Assembly: GCA_018141785.1 (NCBI GenBank)
Contig: CP073341.1
Coordinates: forward strand, 1,191,118-1,255,117
Direction: 5' to 3'
DNA length: 64,000 bases
Source of the DNA: Candidatus Paraprochloron terpiosi LD05
Lineage (GTDB): Bacteria; Cyanobacteriota; Cyanobacteriia; Cyanobacteriales; Prochloraceae
Shown: in pieces, positions 26,962-37,380 of the stretch
How the letters are laid out: every line of letters starts with the position of its first letter
Position numbering within the stretch: position 1 is the stretch's first letter
Translations under genes and position numbers: made by a program
Notes under the pieces: generated by a model
The model's input: the letters and a program-made list of their open reading frames with translations, nothing else
What the model was told of the DNA's origin: nothing
Database searches by the model: none

Positions 26962-27675
26962 ATGACTCGAGCCGTCGTTATAAATGAACCTCCTGAAATT
27001 GAACGTCTGTGCACTTTCCAAGAATATCTGGATTATGTTGGAGAACCGGATGTTCGCTATGAATTAGTTAGGGGGAAACTCCTACCAATGGCAGCTTCTA
27101 CTCATTTACATACCAATATTTGCAAGTTTTTGCTCTACAAGTTCCAGCGCTATTTTGCTGCTGGAAACTTGGATTTGGTGGCGAACGCTTTGGCTACGGG
27201 TGTGCTTTGGTGAAGAAAATACATCTCGAATTCCTGATTTGGTAGTATGTAGCCAAACTGTTTGGAAGTTCTTCATCGCCCCGGGGCTGGGGTTTTGGAT
27301 TTTCCCGAAAAGCCGATTTTGGTGGTAGAAATTGTCAGCAGCAATCCCCGGGATGATTATGTTATTAAACGCAATGAATATGAATTGGCGCAAATTGCCG
27401 AATATTGGATAGTGGATCCGAAAGAAAAACGAGTGAGGGTGTTTACTAATCCTAGTGATGAGGAAGGATATGATTGGGTAGATTTTCCGGAAGATACTTT
27501 TATTCTTTCTAGTCAGTTTCCTCAGTTGGTTTTGTCGGTGAAAGAACTGCTGAATCCTCCTTTGGTTGAGCAATTAATTAAGGAGGAACAGTCTAAAATC
27601 CAAACTTTGGCACAACGGGCTGAAAAGTTAGCACGGCTTTTGCGAGAAATGGGAGTCAACCCTGACACACTGTAG
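26962..27675 (+). pseudogene. Uma2 family gene with two compensating frameshifts
   Basis: The first part (26962-27205) reads FQEYLDYVGEPDVRYELVRG onward. The last part (from 27262) reads EVLHRPGAGVLDFPEKPILV and continues to ELAQIAEYWIVDPKEKRVRV, in the same frame. Between them about 50 bp are readable only in another frame (GEENTSRIPDLVVCSQTVW), which is the missing Uma2 segment with the first catalytic Asp. Thus one indel near 27207 and a second near 27260 (TGGAA for TGGGAA) cancel each other. The middle of the protein is scrambled and a stop appears, so the gene is broken, although each piece is recognisable as a longer Uma2. Confidence 0.75.
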
Positions 27676-27816
27676 TAGTGACCAGACCTCGTAGGGTGGG
27701 CATCGCCCACCAACAAGGGTATATAAACCAGCGCCTTGTATCCTGCCTTTATGTAGTATAATTGTATTAATGTTACTTACCTTATAATTGTGTGGGTTAC
27801 CAATGGGGTTTATTTG

Positions 27817-29324
27817 TCACTGCCAGAGCAATAATATCACGAAAACAAAAACTGCTATGGATCCACCGGCTTTAATTTTTGTATCATTGAGCCAGGGTAT
27901 TTTTGTTTCTAAGTTTAGTTCACCGGAAATAATACTAAGTGCCAATGTGGTAAAAATAGCAATAAAAATCTTGGCTATTTTTTGGTACCATATAATTTGA
28001 TTCACAACATCAGCCTTCAAGAGGATGATTATGACAATTACGAAGACTTTTTTGTCAAAAACAGATATTTTATTGGGTTTACTTTCTCTGGTTTCTTGGG
28101 TAGAAGTTGATGGTGGATTGGGGTTACTTATAATTTGGCGATCGCCCCCTGGTACACTTTCCTGTTCTTTTTCTGTTTTAAAACCATTGAGGAGTTCTTT
28201 TAAGTCTACGTCCTGTTTGAGTTTTCCGACAAAATAGGTTTTTTTTACCAGCTTCTTCTGCACTAAGTAGTTCTTCATAGTTGATAAGAATCTTAGGATG
28301 CTCTGGGAGACGGACTTTTGGGATGCATTCTAGTCCCTTGAAACTGTCGTGGATAGCATCAAACTGTGAGCGCAGGGAAAATAAAAAGTCACGACGAAGG
28401 TTTTGTTGTCCTGTGATGGAGATAGTGATGATTTTGTCCTCGCGATCGCTCCGAACTAAAGCTTTACATTCATCATAGTGTAACACAACTCCATTGCGCC
28501 AATAGGTTTTTTTAGATATGTTTTTATAAACTCGCACCATAAAGCGGGAGAAAATGCTACTGGGTAAGACTGTATAATGATATTCAAAGGTTACAGCATT
28601 ATTCCAGTCTCCCGTATCGATTTCCTCTTTGGGTAACAGATCCGGGATGAGATATTGGTCTTTTTTATCTGTCAAAGGAAAGCATAGCTCAAACTTTTCC
28701 ATTAGTTCCACCAAAAAAGAGTGTTTGTGGCGAGGATAACGGTTTGAATCCAATATTCTCTCCAATTGAGATAATTCTAACACCCCCTTGTGTTCCGTAA
28801 TGAGGGGTTTATCGTTCAAAATCTTGTATACTCCGTTGGTAACCCATTCTGGTTTCAAAACATTGGTATCTACCAAACGAGGATCATCCTGAAAGTTCAC
28901 CACAATACCCAAATCGTGCAAAAAGCCCACTAAGGTTTGCTGAGCCTCCTGCTCTTGTACTTGTTCATCTTGGCACAAAGACATATACTCGTCGTAGGTA
29001 ATATAGTCTGTTTCCAAAGCTTCCAGCTTCTTTTTCACGTTAAACCAAGTTGCAGGTAACAAATCCCCCACGTGTTTCAGTTCGTTTATTTCTTCGGTAA
29101 TGCGTGTTTTTAATTCCTCAATCCCCTTTCCATCTTTACAAGAGGTTTCCAGAAAACCTTTTATGCGTGGAAAGTTGGTTCCCATCGAGGGATAGCACTT
29201 GTAAGTTGTGGAGTTGTGCTATTTCTGGGGGAAGAGTGGAAAGTTTGTTCCCATCGAGATTTAGCGAAGTTGCTTTGTTTTTAGCAGCTCGCTCAATTTT
29301 CCGAAGCAGTTCTTCTTTGTTCAT
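27817..29324 (-). pseudogene. Roco (LRR-Roc-COR) gene with internal deletion and frameshift
   Basis: From 29324 the frame gives MNKEELLRKIERAAKNKATS and one to two leucine-rich repeats (LPPEIAQLHNLQVLSLDGN). It then joins, out of frame, directly to the end of a Roc GTPase (IKGFLETSCKDGKGIEELKT) and a complete COR region. All the G1-G4 motifs of Roc and most repeats are absent, so an internal deletion removed them. A second lesion is an extra A in a run of eight (28239-28246), after which the protein would continue into a C-terminal part with two hydrophobic spans. Roco proteins are large signalling GTPases related to LRRK2. Confidence 0.75.
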
Positions 29325-29370
29325 GGCTGTTCATAGAATGTGGGGCATGACAATTAATTATATAGTATTA

Positions 29371-29398
29371 ACCGCAGAGACGCAGAGGGCGCAGAGAA
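29371..29398. repeat. CGCAGAGG-type dispersed short repeat
   Basis: A run of CCGCAGAGACGCAGAGGGCG and following bases, located between the start of the broken Roco gene and the end of recQ. It belongs to the same family as the run after psbA. Confidence 0.55.
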
Positions 29399-29494
29399 AA
29401 GAAAGAGAGAGAGTTTCGGCTTGCGCGGGCGGTATAAGGCGTTCTGCTCCACCAAAACATCAGGACGATCGCCTATCTGTATTGATTAGAGTTC

Positions 29495-31621
29495 TTAATT
29501 TTCTCGCAACATCCGCGCTCTAACTAATTTGATTTCCTCGTAACTATAATCTCCCCCCAAATGCTCCCAAATAGTTTTGAGAGACTCAGCTCCTACGGTT
29601 TTGATAGCTTTGAGGATAATTTCTTGTCTCACTGGCAGCACAAACCTATCTATATCTATAGGCTGTTTCATGGAAATCAATTGACTCAAATGTTCATATA
29701 CCGTACTCACCTTTAAACCCCGTTTGGCTGCTATTTCCTCCCCATTTAACCCCTGGTTGTAAAATTGGAAAGTAATCATTTGCGTTGAAGTAGGAAGGGG
29801 TTCGGGCAATTTTTGCTCTTGACAGAAAGAACGTATCTCCGAAACAAAGCGATCGCCATACTGTTCCAGTTTATACTTGCCAACCCCGGAAATATTCCCA
29901 AACTCTTCTAAACTTTGGGGTTGTAATTGAGACATCAACTTTAAACTAGAGTCTCCAAAAATGACGTAAGGGGGAACAGATTGTTCATCAGCAATGTGTT
30001 TGCGCAAAATTATCAGGCGATCGAACAATATTGACATTTCCGCAGCTTTGGGATTATAATCAGGTAAAAGTTTATCTAGGGTTGTGCGGTTGACAGCAAT
30101 ACTTACAGAACGTTGTTTCCGCAATATTTCCCAACTCCCCTGATTCAGTTTCAATACTCGATACCCGTCCGTTGTTTCCCCTAACAAACTTTGGTGTAAA
30201 AGGGAGCGAGCCAGCATTTTCCATTCAGCAGCTGTTTTATCCTTCCCAATGCCATAGGTAGACAATAAATGATGTCCATTTTGCTGTACCTTGGCATTTT
30301 TAGAACCCCGCAGCACATCGATAATATGCTTCATCCCGAACCTTTCTCCACTCCGGGCTACGCAGGAAAGAAATTTCTGAGCTTCAATAGTCCAATCTTC
30401 TATAGGTTTGGGGTTGAGACAATTATCGCAGTTACCACAATTACCTTTAAATTTTTCCCCAAAGTAACTCAATTGAATGGTACGACGACATTCGATACCC
30501 TCTGCATATTCTATCACTTTGTTCAACTGCTGGCGAGCAATAAGTTGTTCTTGCTTATCCGGTTTTTGCCCGATTATATACTCAATCTTCTTTAAATCAC
30601 TTAAACTATAAAAGAGAATGCATTTAGCCTGTTCCCCGTCTCTACCAGAGCGCCCTGATTCTTGATAATAACTTTCCAAATTACGAGGTAAATCGTAATG
30701 AATGACGAAGCGCACGTCTAATTTATTAATCCCCATGCCAAAAGCAATGGTAGCTACTATCACCTGGACATCATCCCGAATGAAGCGAGTTTGATTCCTA
30801 CTTCTATCTTCGTCCTTCATCCCTGCATGATAGGGTAAAGCTTGGATCCCATCTCGTTGGAGGAGTTGAGCAGTTTCTTCTACTTTACGGCGACTAAGAC
30901 AGTAAACTATGCCGGAACCTTTTTCACCCCGAATTATTTGACAAAGACGATTATAGCTTCGTTGCTCTTTGCCCATTACTTCATAGTATAAATTAGGGCG
31001 ATTGAAACTAGCAACATGAATTCCCGGTTGTTTTAAGCCCAGTTGTTGGCTAATATCCTGACGTACCCTCTTAGTTGCCGTAGCAGTGAGAGCTAAAGTG
31101 GGTACTTGGGGGTAACGGTGGCGCAACTGCCGTAGTTGGCGATATTCCGGGCGGAAATCGTGTCCCCACTCGGAAACGCAATGAGCTTCATCAATGGCAA
31201 AGGCAGAAATCCCCACCTCTTGGTATACCTGGTGCAGAAAAGGGGCAAATCTTTCACTCAATAATCTTTCTGGAGCCACGTAGAGTAATTTAATCTTGCC
31301 ACTGAGAATATCTTCTTGCCGCGATCGCTCTTCCGTAGAACTCAAAGTACTATTGAGAAAGGTAGCCCCAATGCCATTATCTTGCAGTGCAGTTACTTGG
31401 TCCTGCATTAAAGCGATGAGGGGGGACACTACTACGGTTAAACCCGGTTTGAGCAATGCTGGCAGTTGAAAGCAGAGGGATTTTCCCCCTCCAGTAGGCA
31501 TGATAATCAATAAATCCCGATTCTGAAGTGTTTCCGTGATAATCTTATCCTGTCCCGGGCGAAAACTGTCGTAACCGAAGTAGTGTTTTAGGGCTTGTTC
31601 CAGAGATTGGAAGTTTTCCAT
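29495..31621 (-). CDS. recQ: ATP-dependent DNA helicase RecQ
   Basis: 708 residues. [15 protein letters not shown] is Walker [20 protein letters not shown] is the DEAH box with the RecQ aromatic loop, and [17 protein letters not shown] is motif VI. The zinc-binding region is visible as [19 protein letters not shown] followed by CDNC. After the winged helix come an HRDC domain ([25 protein letters not shown]) and an extra C-terminal helix-turn-helix ([20 protein letters not shown]) of the RQC/HTH_40 type. RecQ unwinds DNA at stalled forks and in RecF-type repair. The frame is intact and the length is normal for the long RecQ form. Confidence 0.97.
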   Translation of the reverse strand: MENFQSLEQALKHYFGYDSFRPGQDKIITETLQNRDLLIIMPTGGGKSLCFQLPALLKPGLTVVVSPLIALMQDQVTALQDNGIGATFLNSTLSSTEERSRQEDILSGKIKLLYVAPERLLSERFAPFLHQVYQEVGISAFAIDEAHCVSEWGHDFRPEYRQLRQLRHRYPQVPTLALTATATKRVRQDISQQLGLKQPGIHVASFNRPNLYYEVMGKEQRSYNRLCQIIRGEKGSGIVYCLSRRKVEETAQLLQRDGIQALPYHAGMKDEDRSRNQTRFIRDDVQVIVATIAFGMGINKLDVRFVIHYDLPRNLESYYQESGRSGRDGEQAKCILFYSLSDLKKIEYIIGQKPDKQEQLIARQQLNKVIEYAEGIECRRTIQLSYFGEKFKGNCGNCDNCLNPKPIEDWTIEAQKFLSCVARSGERFGMKHIIDVLRGSKNAKVQQNGHHLLSTYGIGKDKTAAEWKMLARSLLHQSLLGETTDGYRVLKLNQGSWEILRKQRSVSIAVNRTTLDKLLPDYNPKAAEMSILFDRLIILRKHIADEQSVPPYVIFGDSSLKLMSQLQPQSLEEFGNISGVGKYKLEQYGDRFVSEIRSFCQEQKLPEPLPTSTQMITFQFYNQGLNGEEIAAKRGLKVSTVYEHLSQLISMKQPIDIDRFVLPVRQEIILKAIKTVGAESLKTIWEHLGGDYSYEEIKLVRARMLREN

Positions 31622-31649
31622 GTTGCTTGATATTCTTGTTTTACCTATG

Positions 31650-31663
31650 ATATGATATCATAT
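31650..31663. promoter_or_regulatory. Perfect 14-bp palindrome between recQ and the Uma2 array
   Basis: ATATGATATCATAT is its own reverse complement. It lies in the 82-bp gap between the divergent recQ and first Uma2 gene, 29 bp from the recQ start. A dimeric repressor could bind here, but no known consensus was matched. Confidence 0.3.
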
Positions 31664-31703
31664 AGATGTAATCTCGCGCAAAGGCGCAAAGGAAGATAAA
31701 TCT

Positions 31704-32279
31704 ATGACTACTACAGTTACTTTGGATTATAAACCTGTCATTAATACCAGCCAAGAGCTGTTCGAGAGAATTTGTCAAGAAAACCCGGAACTGAAGTTAG
31801 AACGTACCCAAACGGGAGAATTAGTGATTATGGCACCTACAGGGGGAGAAACGGGCAGACACAACGTGGAAATGAGCAGCCAATTTGTAGTTTGGAACAA
31901 ACAGACTCAATTAGGAGTAGTCTTCGACTCTTCTACTGGATTTATCTTACCCAATGGTGCTAATCGTGCTCCTGATGTTGCTTGGTTAACAAAGTCTCGT
32001 TGGAATAATTTGACTGTAGCACAAAAAGAGAAATTTATTCCTCTTTGTCCAGATTTTGTTTTGGAATTACTTTCTCCTAGTGATAGTCTGAAAAGTACCC
32101 AAGCAAAAATGAGAGAATATAGGTTAAATGGCAGCCGTTTGGGGTGGTTAATTAACCGAAAACGCAGGGAGGTGGAAATTTACCGTCCCGGAAAACCAGT
32201 AGAAGTGGTACAATCTCCTCAATTCTTGTCAGGGGAGGATGTTTTACCTGGATTTATTTTGAATTTACAGGGAATTTAA
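31704..32279 (+). CDS. Uma2 family (DUF820) protein, tandem copy 1
   Basis: 191 residues. [37 protein letters not shown] and [20 protein letters not shown] are the Uma2 landmarks, with the Asp of APDVAW and the Glu of VLELLSPSDS as expected metal ligands. It is the first and most divergent of three tandem copies spaced exactly 617 bp apart. Compared with copies 2 and 3 it has [20 protein letters not shown] and an R near residue 23 instead of G. The gene starts 28 bp after a short CGCAAAGG-type repeat, and recQ is transcribed the other way. Confidence 0.9.
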   Translation: MTTTVTLDYKPVINTSQELFERICQENPELKLERTQTGELVIMAPTGGETGRHNVEMSSQFVVWNKQTQLGVVFDSSTGFILPNGANRAPDVAWLTKSRWNNLTVAQKEKFIPLCPDFVLELLSPSDSLKSTQAKMREYRLNGSRLGWLINRKRREVEIYRPGKPVEVVQSPQFLSGEDVLPGFILNLQGI

Positions 32280-32320
32280 TCTCGCGCAAAGGCGCTGCAT
32301 GCGCAAAGGAAGATGAATCT

Positions 32321-32896
32321 ATGACTACTACAGTTACTTTGGATTATAAACCTGTCATTAATACCAGTCAAGAGCTGTTTGAGGGAATTTGTCAAGAAAA
32401 CCCGGAACTTAGGTTAGAACGTACCCAAACGGGAGAATTAGTGATTATGGCACCTACAGGGGGAGAAACGGGAAGATACAACGCGGAAATGACCGTGCAA
32501 TTTGGAATTTGGAACAAACAAACTCAATTGGGGGAAGTTTTCGACTCCTCTACTGGATTTATCCTACCCAATGGTGCTAATCGCGCTCCCGATGTTGCTT
32601 GGTTAACAAAATCTCGCTGGAATAGTTTAACTGTCGTACAAAAAGAGAAATTTATTCCTCTTTGTCCAGATTTTGTCCTGGAATTACTTTCTCCCAATGA
32701 TAGCCTGAAAACTACTCAAGCTAAAATGAGAGAATACATGGAAAATGGTAGCCGTTTGGGGTGGTTAATTAACCGAAAACGAAAAGAAGTGGAAATTTAC
32801 CGCCCCGGGAAACCAGTAGAAGTGGTACAATTTTCCCAATCCTTGTCAGGGGAGGATGTTTTACCTGGATTTATTTTGAATTTACAGGGAATTTAA
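32321..32896 (+). CDS. Uma2 family (DUF820) protein, tandem copy 2
   Basis: 191 residues, nearly identical to copies 1 and 3. The first 60 residues match copy 3 almost exactly (both read [17 protein letters not shown]). Differences cluster at residues 57-75 (MTVQFGIWNKQTQLGEVF) and around 147. The same catalytic residues are present. The spacers before copies 2 and 3 are the same CTCGCGCAAAGGCGCTGCAT sequence, so the unit gene plus spacer was duplicated as one block. Confidence 0.9.
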   Translation: MTTTVTLDYKPVINTSQELFEGICQENPELRLERTQTGELVIMAPTGGETGRYNAEMTVQFGIWNKQTQLGEVFDSSTGFILPNGANRAPDVAWLTKSRWNSLTVVQKEKFIPLCPDFVLELLSPNDSLKTTQAKMREYMENGSRLGWLINRKRKEVEIYRPGKPVEVVQFSQSLSGEDVLPGFILNLQGI

Positions 32897-32937
32897 TCTC
32901 GCGCAAAGGCGCTGCATGCGCAAAGGAAGATGAATCT

Positions 32938-33513
32938 ATGACTACTACAGTTACTTTGGATTATAAACCTGTCATTAATACCAGTCAAGAGCTGTTTGAG
33001 GGAATTTGTCAAGAAAACCCGGAACTTAGGTTAGAACGTACCCAAACGGGAGAATTAGTGATTATGGCACCTACAGGGGGAGAAACGGGAAGATACAACG
33101 CGGAAATGAACTTCCAATTTAAACTTTGGAACAAACAGGTTCAATTAGGAGTAGTTTTTGACTCCTCTACAGGATTTATTTTACCCAATGGTGCTAATCG
33201 CGCTCCCGATGTTGCTTGGTTAACAAAATCCCGCTGGAATAGTTTAACTACAGCACAAAAAGAGAAATTTATCCCCCTATGTCCAGATTTTGTCCTGGAA
33301 TTACTTTCTCCCAATGATAGCCTGAAAACTACTCAAGCTAAAATGAGAGAATATATAGCAAATGGGAGCCGTTTGGGGTGGTTAATTAACCGAAAACGAA
33401 AAGAAGTGGAAATTTACCGCCCCGGGAAACCAGTAGAAGTGGTACAATTTTCCCAATCCTTATCAGGGGAGGATGTTTTACCTGGATTTACTTTGAATTT
33501 ACAGGGAATTTAA
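32938..33513 (+). CDS. Uma2 family (DUF820) protein, tandem copy 3
   Basis: 191 residues, most like copy 2. The variable patch near residues 57-75 reads [18 protein letters not shown]. The end differs from copies 1 and 2 only at FTLNLQGI. The gatB start lies 22 bp downstream in the same orientation, after a shortened form of the spacer (CTCGCGCAAAGGAAGATAA), so the spacer may supply the gatB ribosome binding site (GGAAGAT). Confidence 0.9.
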   Translation: MTTTVTLDYKPVINTSQELFEGICQENPELRLERTQTGELVIMAPTGGETGRYNAEMNFQFKLWNKQVQLGVVFDSSTGFILPNGANRAPDVAWLTKSRWNSLTTAQKEKFIPLCPDFVLELLSPNDSLKTTQAKMREYIANGSRLGWLINRKRKEVEIYRPGKPVEVVQFSQSLSGEDVLPGFTLNLQGI

Positions 33514-33535
33514 TCTCGCGCAAAGGAAGATAAAG

Positions 33536-34990
33536 ATGAAATACGAACCTATTATTGGACTGGAAACCCACTGTCAACTGAATACGAAGACGAAAATATT
33601 TAGTTCCGTATCCACAGAATTTGGCGCACCTCCCAATACGAACATTTCGGAGATTTGTCTCGGTTATCCCGGGGTTTTACCGGTGCTGAATGAAAAAGTA
33701 CTGGAATATGCGGTGAAAGCAGGAGTAGCGCTTAATTGTAAAATTGCTCCCTATAGCAAGTTCGATCGCAAGCAATATTTTTATCCCGATCTACCCAAAA
33801 ACTATCAAATCTCTCAGTACGACTTACCTATCGCTGAACATGGTTGGTTGGAAATTGAATTGGGGACTAAAAAGAAGACTAACAAGAAAAGAATTGGTAT
33901 TACTCGCTTGCATATGGAAGAGGATGCAGGTAAATTGGTTCATGCAGGGAGCGATCGCCTTGCAGGTTCCAGCTATTCCCTAGTAGACTTCAACCGAGCA
34001 GGAGTACCCCTGTTGGAAATAGTCTCGGAACCAGACATTCGTACAGGGGAAGAAGCAGCAGAATACGGACAAGAATTGCGCCGCATTGTCCGCTACCTGG
34101 GTATTAGCGACGGGAATATGCAAGAGGGATCTCTCCGCTGTGACGTGAATATCTCCGTTCGTCCTGTGGGACAAGAGAAATTCGGCGTTAAGGTGGAAAT
34201 AAAGAATATGAACTCCTTCAGCGCTATTCAAAAAGCCATCGATTACGAAATTCAGCGGCAAATTGCAGCTTTGGAAGCTGGGGAACCTATAGTTCAGGAA
34301 ACCCGTCTTTGGGAAGAAGGGAGTCAAAGGACTATTAGTATGCGCTCCAAAGAAGGTTCCAGCGATTATCGTTACTTCCCGGAACCAGATCTACCCCCGA
34401 TTGAAGTATCACCAGAGCAATTAACAACTTGGAAGGACTCACTCCCAGAATTACCTGGTGTCAAGCGGGAACGGTACCAAAAGGAATACAGACTCTCTCC
34501 TTACGATGCACGGGTGTTAACAGATGACCGCAATGTGGCAGAATACTTTGAAACTACTGTTGCTGCTAATGCTAACCCGAAACAGGTAGCTAATTGGATC
34601 ACCCAGGATATTGCGGCTTATCTGAATAACAACAAATTGAAAGTTACGGAAATCGCCCTGCAAGCTACTACCCTAGCTGAGTTAGTCAATTTGATTACTC
34701 AAGGGACTATTAGTGGGAAAATAGGGAAAGAAATTCTGCCGGAACTTTTAATTAAAGGTGGTTCGGCACGGGAATTGGTGGAAAGTAAAGGATTGGTGCA
34801 AATTTCTGACCCAGATACTTTAGGTAAAATTATCGATGAAGTGTTAGCAGCTCACCCTAAAGAATTGGAGAAGTATCGCAATGGGAAAACTAAATTGAAA
34901 GGTTTCTTTGTGGGACAAGTGATGAAGAAAACCAACGGGCGAGGGGATCCTAAGTTAACTAATCAACTTTTAGGAGAAAAGCTCGGGTAA
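33536..34990 (+). CDS. gatB: Aspartyl/glutamyl-tRNA amidotransferase subunit B
   Basis: 484 residues, a normal length. [20 protein letters not shown] at the start, [53 protein letters not shown] and [13 protein letters not shown] are diagnostic GatB motifs, with a YqeY-like helical C-terminus. GatB binds misacylated Glu-tRNA(Gln) or Asp-tRNA(Asn), phosphorylates the carboxyl and accepts ammonia from GatA in the GatCAB complex. Cyanobacteria need this because they lack GlnRS. The gene is directly downstream of the three Uma2 copies, so the triplication may affect its expression. Confidence 0.97.
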   Translation: MKYEPIIGLETHCQLNTKTKIFSSVSTEFGAPPNTNISEICLGYPGVLPVLNEKVLEYAVKAGVALNCKIAPYSKFDRKQYFYPDLPKNYQISQYDLPIAEHGWLEIELGTKKKTNKKRIGITRLHMEEDAGKLVHAGSDRLAGSSYSLVDFNRAGVPLLEIVSEPDIRTGEEAAEYGQELRRIVRYLGISDGNMQEGSLRCDVNISVRPVGQEKFGVKVEIKNMNSFSAIQKAIDYEIQRQIAALEAGEPIVQETRLWEEGSQRTISMRSKEGSSDYRYFPEPDLPPIEVSPEQLTTWKDSLPELPGVKRERYQKEYRLSPYDARVLTDDRNVAEYFETTVAANANPKQVANWITQDIAAYLNNNKLKVTEIALQATTLAELVNLITQGTISGKIGKEILPELLIKGGSARELVESKGLVQISDPDTLGKIIDEVLAAHPKELEKYRNGKTKLKGFFVGQVMKKTNGRGDPKLTNQLLGEKLG

Positions 34991-34996
34991 AGTTTC

Positions 34997-35020
34997 ACGC
35001 AGAGGCCCAGAGGCACAGAG
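34997..35020. repeat. CGCAGAGG-type dispersed short repeat
   Basis: A run of ACGCAGAGGCCCAGAGGCAC after the gatB stop, in the gap before the convergent amt gene. It belongs to the same family as the run after psbA. Confidence 0.5.
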
Positions 35021-35079
35021 AGAGTAGAGAGAGTATTACCATTAGGTTAGGAGAAATCTAGATAACATCCTTAAACATT

Positions 35080-36555
35080 TTACAAATCTTTGTTTACTTG
35101 TGGATCAAAGAAGCCTCCATAGGCTTCCATACCATGTTGACTGAGATCCAGTCCATGGATTTCTTCAGTACGGGAAACTCGAATGCCCATGGTGGTCTTA
35201 ATCAGTAACCATACTATAAAGCTAAACAAAGTTGTGTAGCAACCAACAGCCATAATACCAATCAGTTGGGCAAAAAACTGCTGCAATCCGCCATTAAAAA
35301 ACAACCCTGCTGCTGGACCGCCTCCAACTTCGTACCAAGAATAAACCCCAGGCCCAACACTAAACAATCCCACTGCTAAAGTGCCCCATATACCACAAAC
35401 CAGATGAACCGAAATGGCTCCCACGGGATCATCAATTTTGAGTTGGTCGAGGGTTATCACCGAAAACACTACTATCACTCCGGCAACCAAACCAATAATC
35501 GCCGTACTGCCTAAATTCACATAGGCACAGGAGGCCGTTACTCCCACTAACCCTGCCAGCACCCCATTGATAATCATGGACAGATCCGGACTTTCTAAAT
35601 AGACCCAAGAGGTTACTGTGGCACCGATAGCCCCCAAGGCAGCCCCTAAATTGGTGGTGAGAAAAATATGACTAATGGCAGCAGGATCCGCAGCCAGGGT
35701 GGAACCGGCATTGAAGCCAAACCAGCCCAACCACAAGATTAAACAGCCTAAGGTGGAAATGCTGAGGTTATGAGCGGGCATGACCAGACTGTTTGTACCT
35801 TGGTAGCGTCTATAGCGGGCACCAAGCAACAGGGTACCAACCAAGCCTGCCCAGCCCCCCACAGAATGAACTACAGTGGATCCAGCAAAATCCCAAAAAC
35901 CCAGGTGGCTGAGCCAGCCGCCGCCCCAAACCCAATGGCCCACGACAGGGTAGCACAGCCCCACCAGCAAGAAACTAAACACAAAGAAGGATCCAAATTT
36001 AACCCGTTCTGCTATAGCACCGGAGACGATGGTGGCCGCTGTCCCCGCAAAGACCAATTGAAAGAAAAACTTCGCCTTGAGGGGAATACCTGCCCAACTC
36101 AAGGACTCAAATACTCCATTGTAGGCATCTCCTACCAAGGGACTGGTATCTGTTCCTTGCAGCAGGAAGCCACTGGTGCCAAAGAAGGGGGTGCCATTGC
36201 CAAACATGAGGCCAAAGCCAATTAACCAATAAGCCAAAGTAGCCAAGGCAAAGACAATCAGGTTTTTCGCCAGTAAGCTTACCGCATTCTTGCTACGGCA
36301 GAAACCTGTCTCCAACATACAAAAGCCCGCGTTCATAAAAAACACGAGCACTCCGGCAAACAGCACCCACAGGGTATCTACAATCACCTGGAATTCCTGA
36401 GTTGGGTCGAGGGCTGTTGGCGTTTGAGCGATCCCTGCCCCTGCCCCCAAAATGGCCATGGTACTCACAGCCAAGAGAACAGTACCGAAGCGAGTCCAAA
36501 ATCTTTGGGGGAGACCTGGCTGACGGTTTGGGTTGAGAAAATTCTGTAGCGGCAT
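35080..36555 (-). CDS. amt: Ammonium transporter, Amt/MEP/Rh family
   Basis: 491 residues with eleven or more membrane helices after a signal-like N-terminus. ETGFCRSKNAVSLLAKNLIV, GFWDFAGSTVVHSVGGWAGL with the pore histidine, MPAHNLSISTLGCLILWLGW and DDPVGAISVHLVCGIWGTLA with the second pore histidine are standard. It imports ammonium and is a normal partner of GS/GOGAT under low nitrogen. An NtcA-type box stands about 100 bp upstream of the start, which fits known NtcA control of cyanobacterial amt genes. Confidence 0.95.
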   Translation of the reverse strand: MPLQNFLNPNRQPGLPQRFWTRFGTVLLAVSTMAILGAGAGIAQTPTALDPTQEFQVIVDTLWVLFAGVLVFFMNAGFCMLETGFCRSKNAVSLLAKNLIVFALATLAYWLIGFGLMFGNGTPFFGTSGFLLQGTDTSPLVGDAYNGVFESLSWAGIPLKAKFFFQLVFAGTAATIVSGAIAERVKFGSFFVFSFLLVGLCYPVVGHWVWGGGWLSHLGFWDFAGSTVVHSVGGWAGLVGTLLLGARYRRYQGTNSLVMPAHNLSISTLGCLILWLGWFGFNAGSTLAADPAAISHIFLTTNLGAALGAIGATVTSWVYLESPDLSMIINGVLAGLVGVTASCAYVNLGSTAIIGLVAGVIVVFSVITLDQLKIDDPVGAISVHLVCGIWGTLAVGLFSVGPGVYSWYEVGGGPAAGLFFNGGLQQFFAQLIGIMAVGCYTTLFSFIVWLLIKTTMGIRVSRTEEIHGLDLSQHGMEAYGGFFDPQVNKDL

Positions 36556-36656
36556 AAATTCAATTTCCTGTGTGGATTGGTTTATTCACATAGTAGTGGT
36601 AAAGAAGTTAGAATACCGGATATTAATTCTATCACTCACAGTTTACCGTTTATGGT

Positions 36657-36670
36657 GTATATTTTCATAC
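36657..36670 (-). promoter_or_regulatory. Candidate NtcA box for amt
   Basis: GTA, eight bases, TAC: the NtcA consensus. On the amt strand a TAGAAT box lies 25 bp downstream, close to the 22-24 bp spacing of NtcA-activated promoters. The box centre is about 108 bp from the amt start codon. The divergent gene at 36736 could also be affected. Confidence 0.5.
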
Positions 36671-36735
36671 AAACAGGTTCAATCCTCATGGGTTATCATT
36701 GGAGATGTATATACCATAGCTTATTTTATTGACCT

Positions 36736-37380
36736 ATGAGTAACTCTCAAAAACTGGTCTTGATGATTCAACCCATCAAACTGCAAGGCTTAATCTGGCA
36801 AGCAGTGCTTAAGTCTCAAGGCCTTGCTGTAATATGGGAAGCTATTGACTTTAATATTGAAGAAAATTTAGACCAGTTAGAAGCAGCAGGGCTGCCCTTA
36901 CCCAATTTATTACTCATTGATGTGGTCCTTGAAAACTTTAACCCCTATGCTTTATGTCGTTTCTGCCGTAATCGCTATCGCCATGTCAAAATCATTCTCA
37001 CCGATGGGCGACAGCGCGAAATTCACTCTTCACAACGGCAATGGGCAATTAATCAGGGTGCATCAGATTTCCTTCCCGGTTTTAGCCACAATAATTTATT
37101 TACCAGCGTTACTTCTGTCCTGAAGCAACTGCTACAGGTACTGGATAATCAAACCTTAGACAATGAGGCACTGATGGCTGTGCTGTCTTCCATTAAACAA
37201 AAGTTAGAAGCTCGTCAATCCACTGCTCAAGGACAATCCAAAGTTGCAGAAAAGTCTACTTCTGGCAATGAAAACGAAACAGGGAATTCACCTCAAAATG
37301 AAAACGACAAGTCTGGAAGTGAGAACAAAGAGAATCCTCCTCCGAAATTGCGCAGACGTTACCGAGGCTTAACTTATTGA
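36736..37380 (+). CDS. Receiver-like (CheY-type) protein with low-complexity tail
   Basis: 214 residues. The first 130 residues alternate beta strands and helices as in a receiver domain: LVLMIQPIKLQGLIWQAVLK, LLLIDVVLENFNPYALCRFC and VKIILTDGRQRE, with the conserved Asp in LLLIDVV at the expected place and a GASDFLPG motif. The usual second acidic pair at the start is absent, so it may not be phosphorylated. Residues 155-205 are Gln, Ser, Asn and Glu rich, and the tail is basic (LRRRYRGLTY). It is divergent from amt across the NtcA box. No output domain is present. Confidence 0.65.
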   Translation: MSNSQKLVLMIQPIKLQGLIWQAVLKSQGLAVIWEAIDFNIEENLDQLEAAGLPLPNLLLIDVVLENFNPYALCRFCRNRYRHVKIILTDGRQREIHSSQRQWAINQGASDFLPGFSHNNLFTSVTSVLKQLLQVLDNQTLDNEALMAVLSSIKQKLEARQSTAQGQSKVAEKSTSGNENETGNSPQNENDKSGSENKENPPPKLRRRYRGLTY

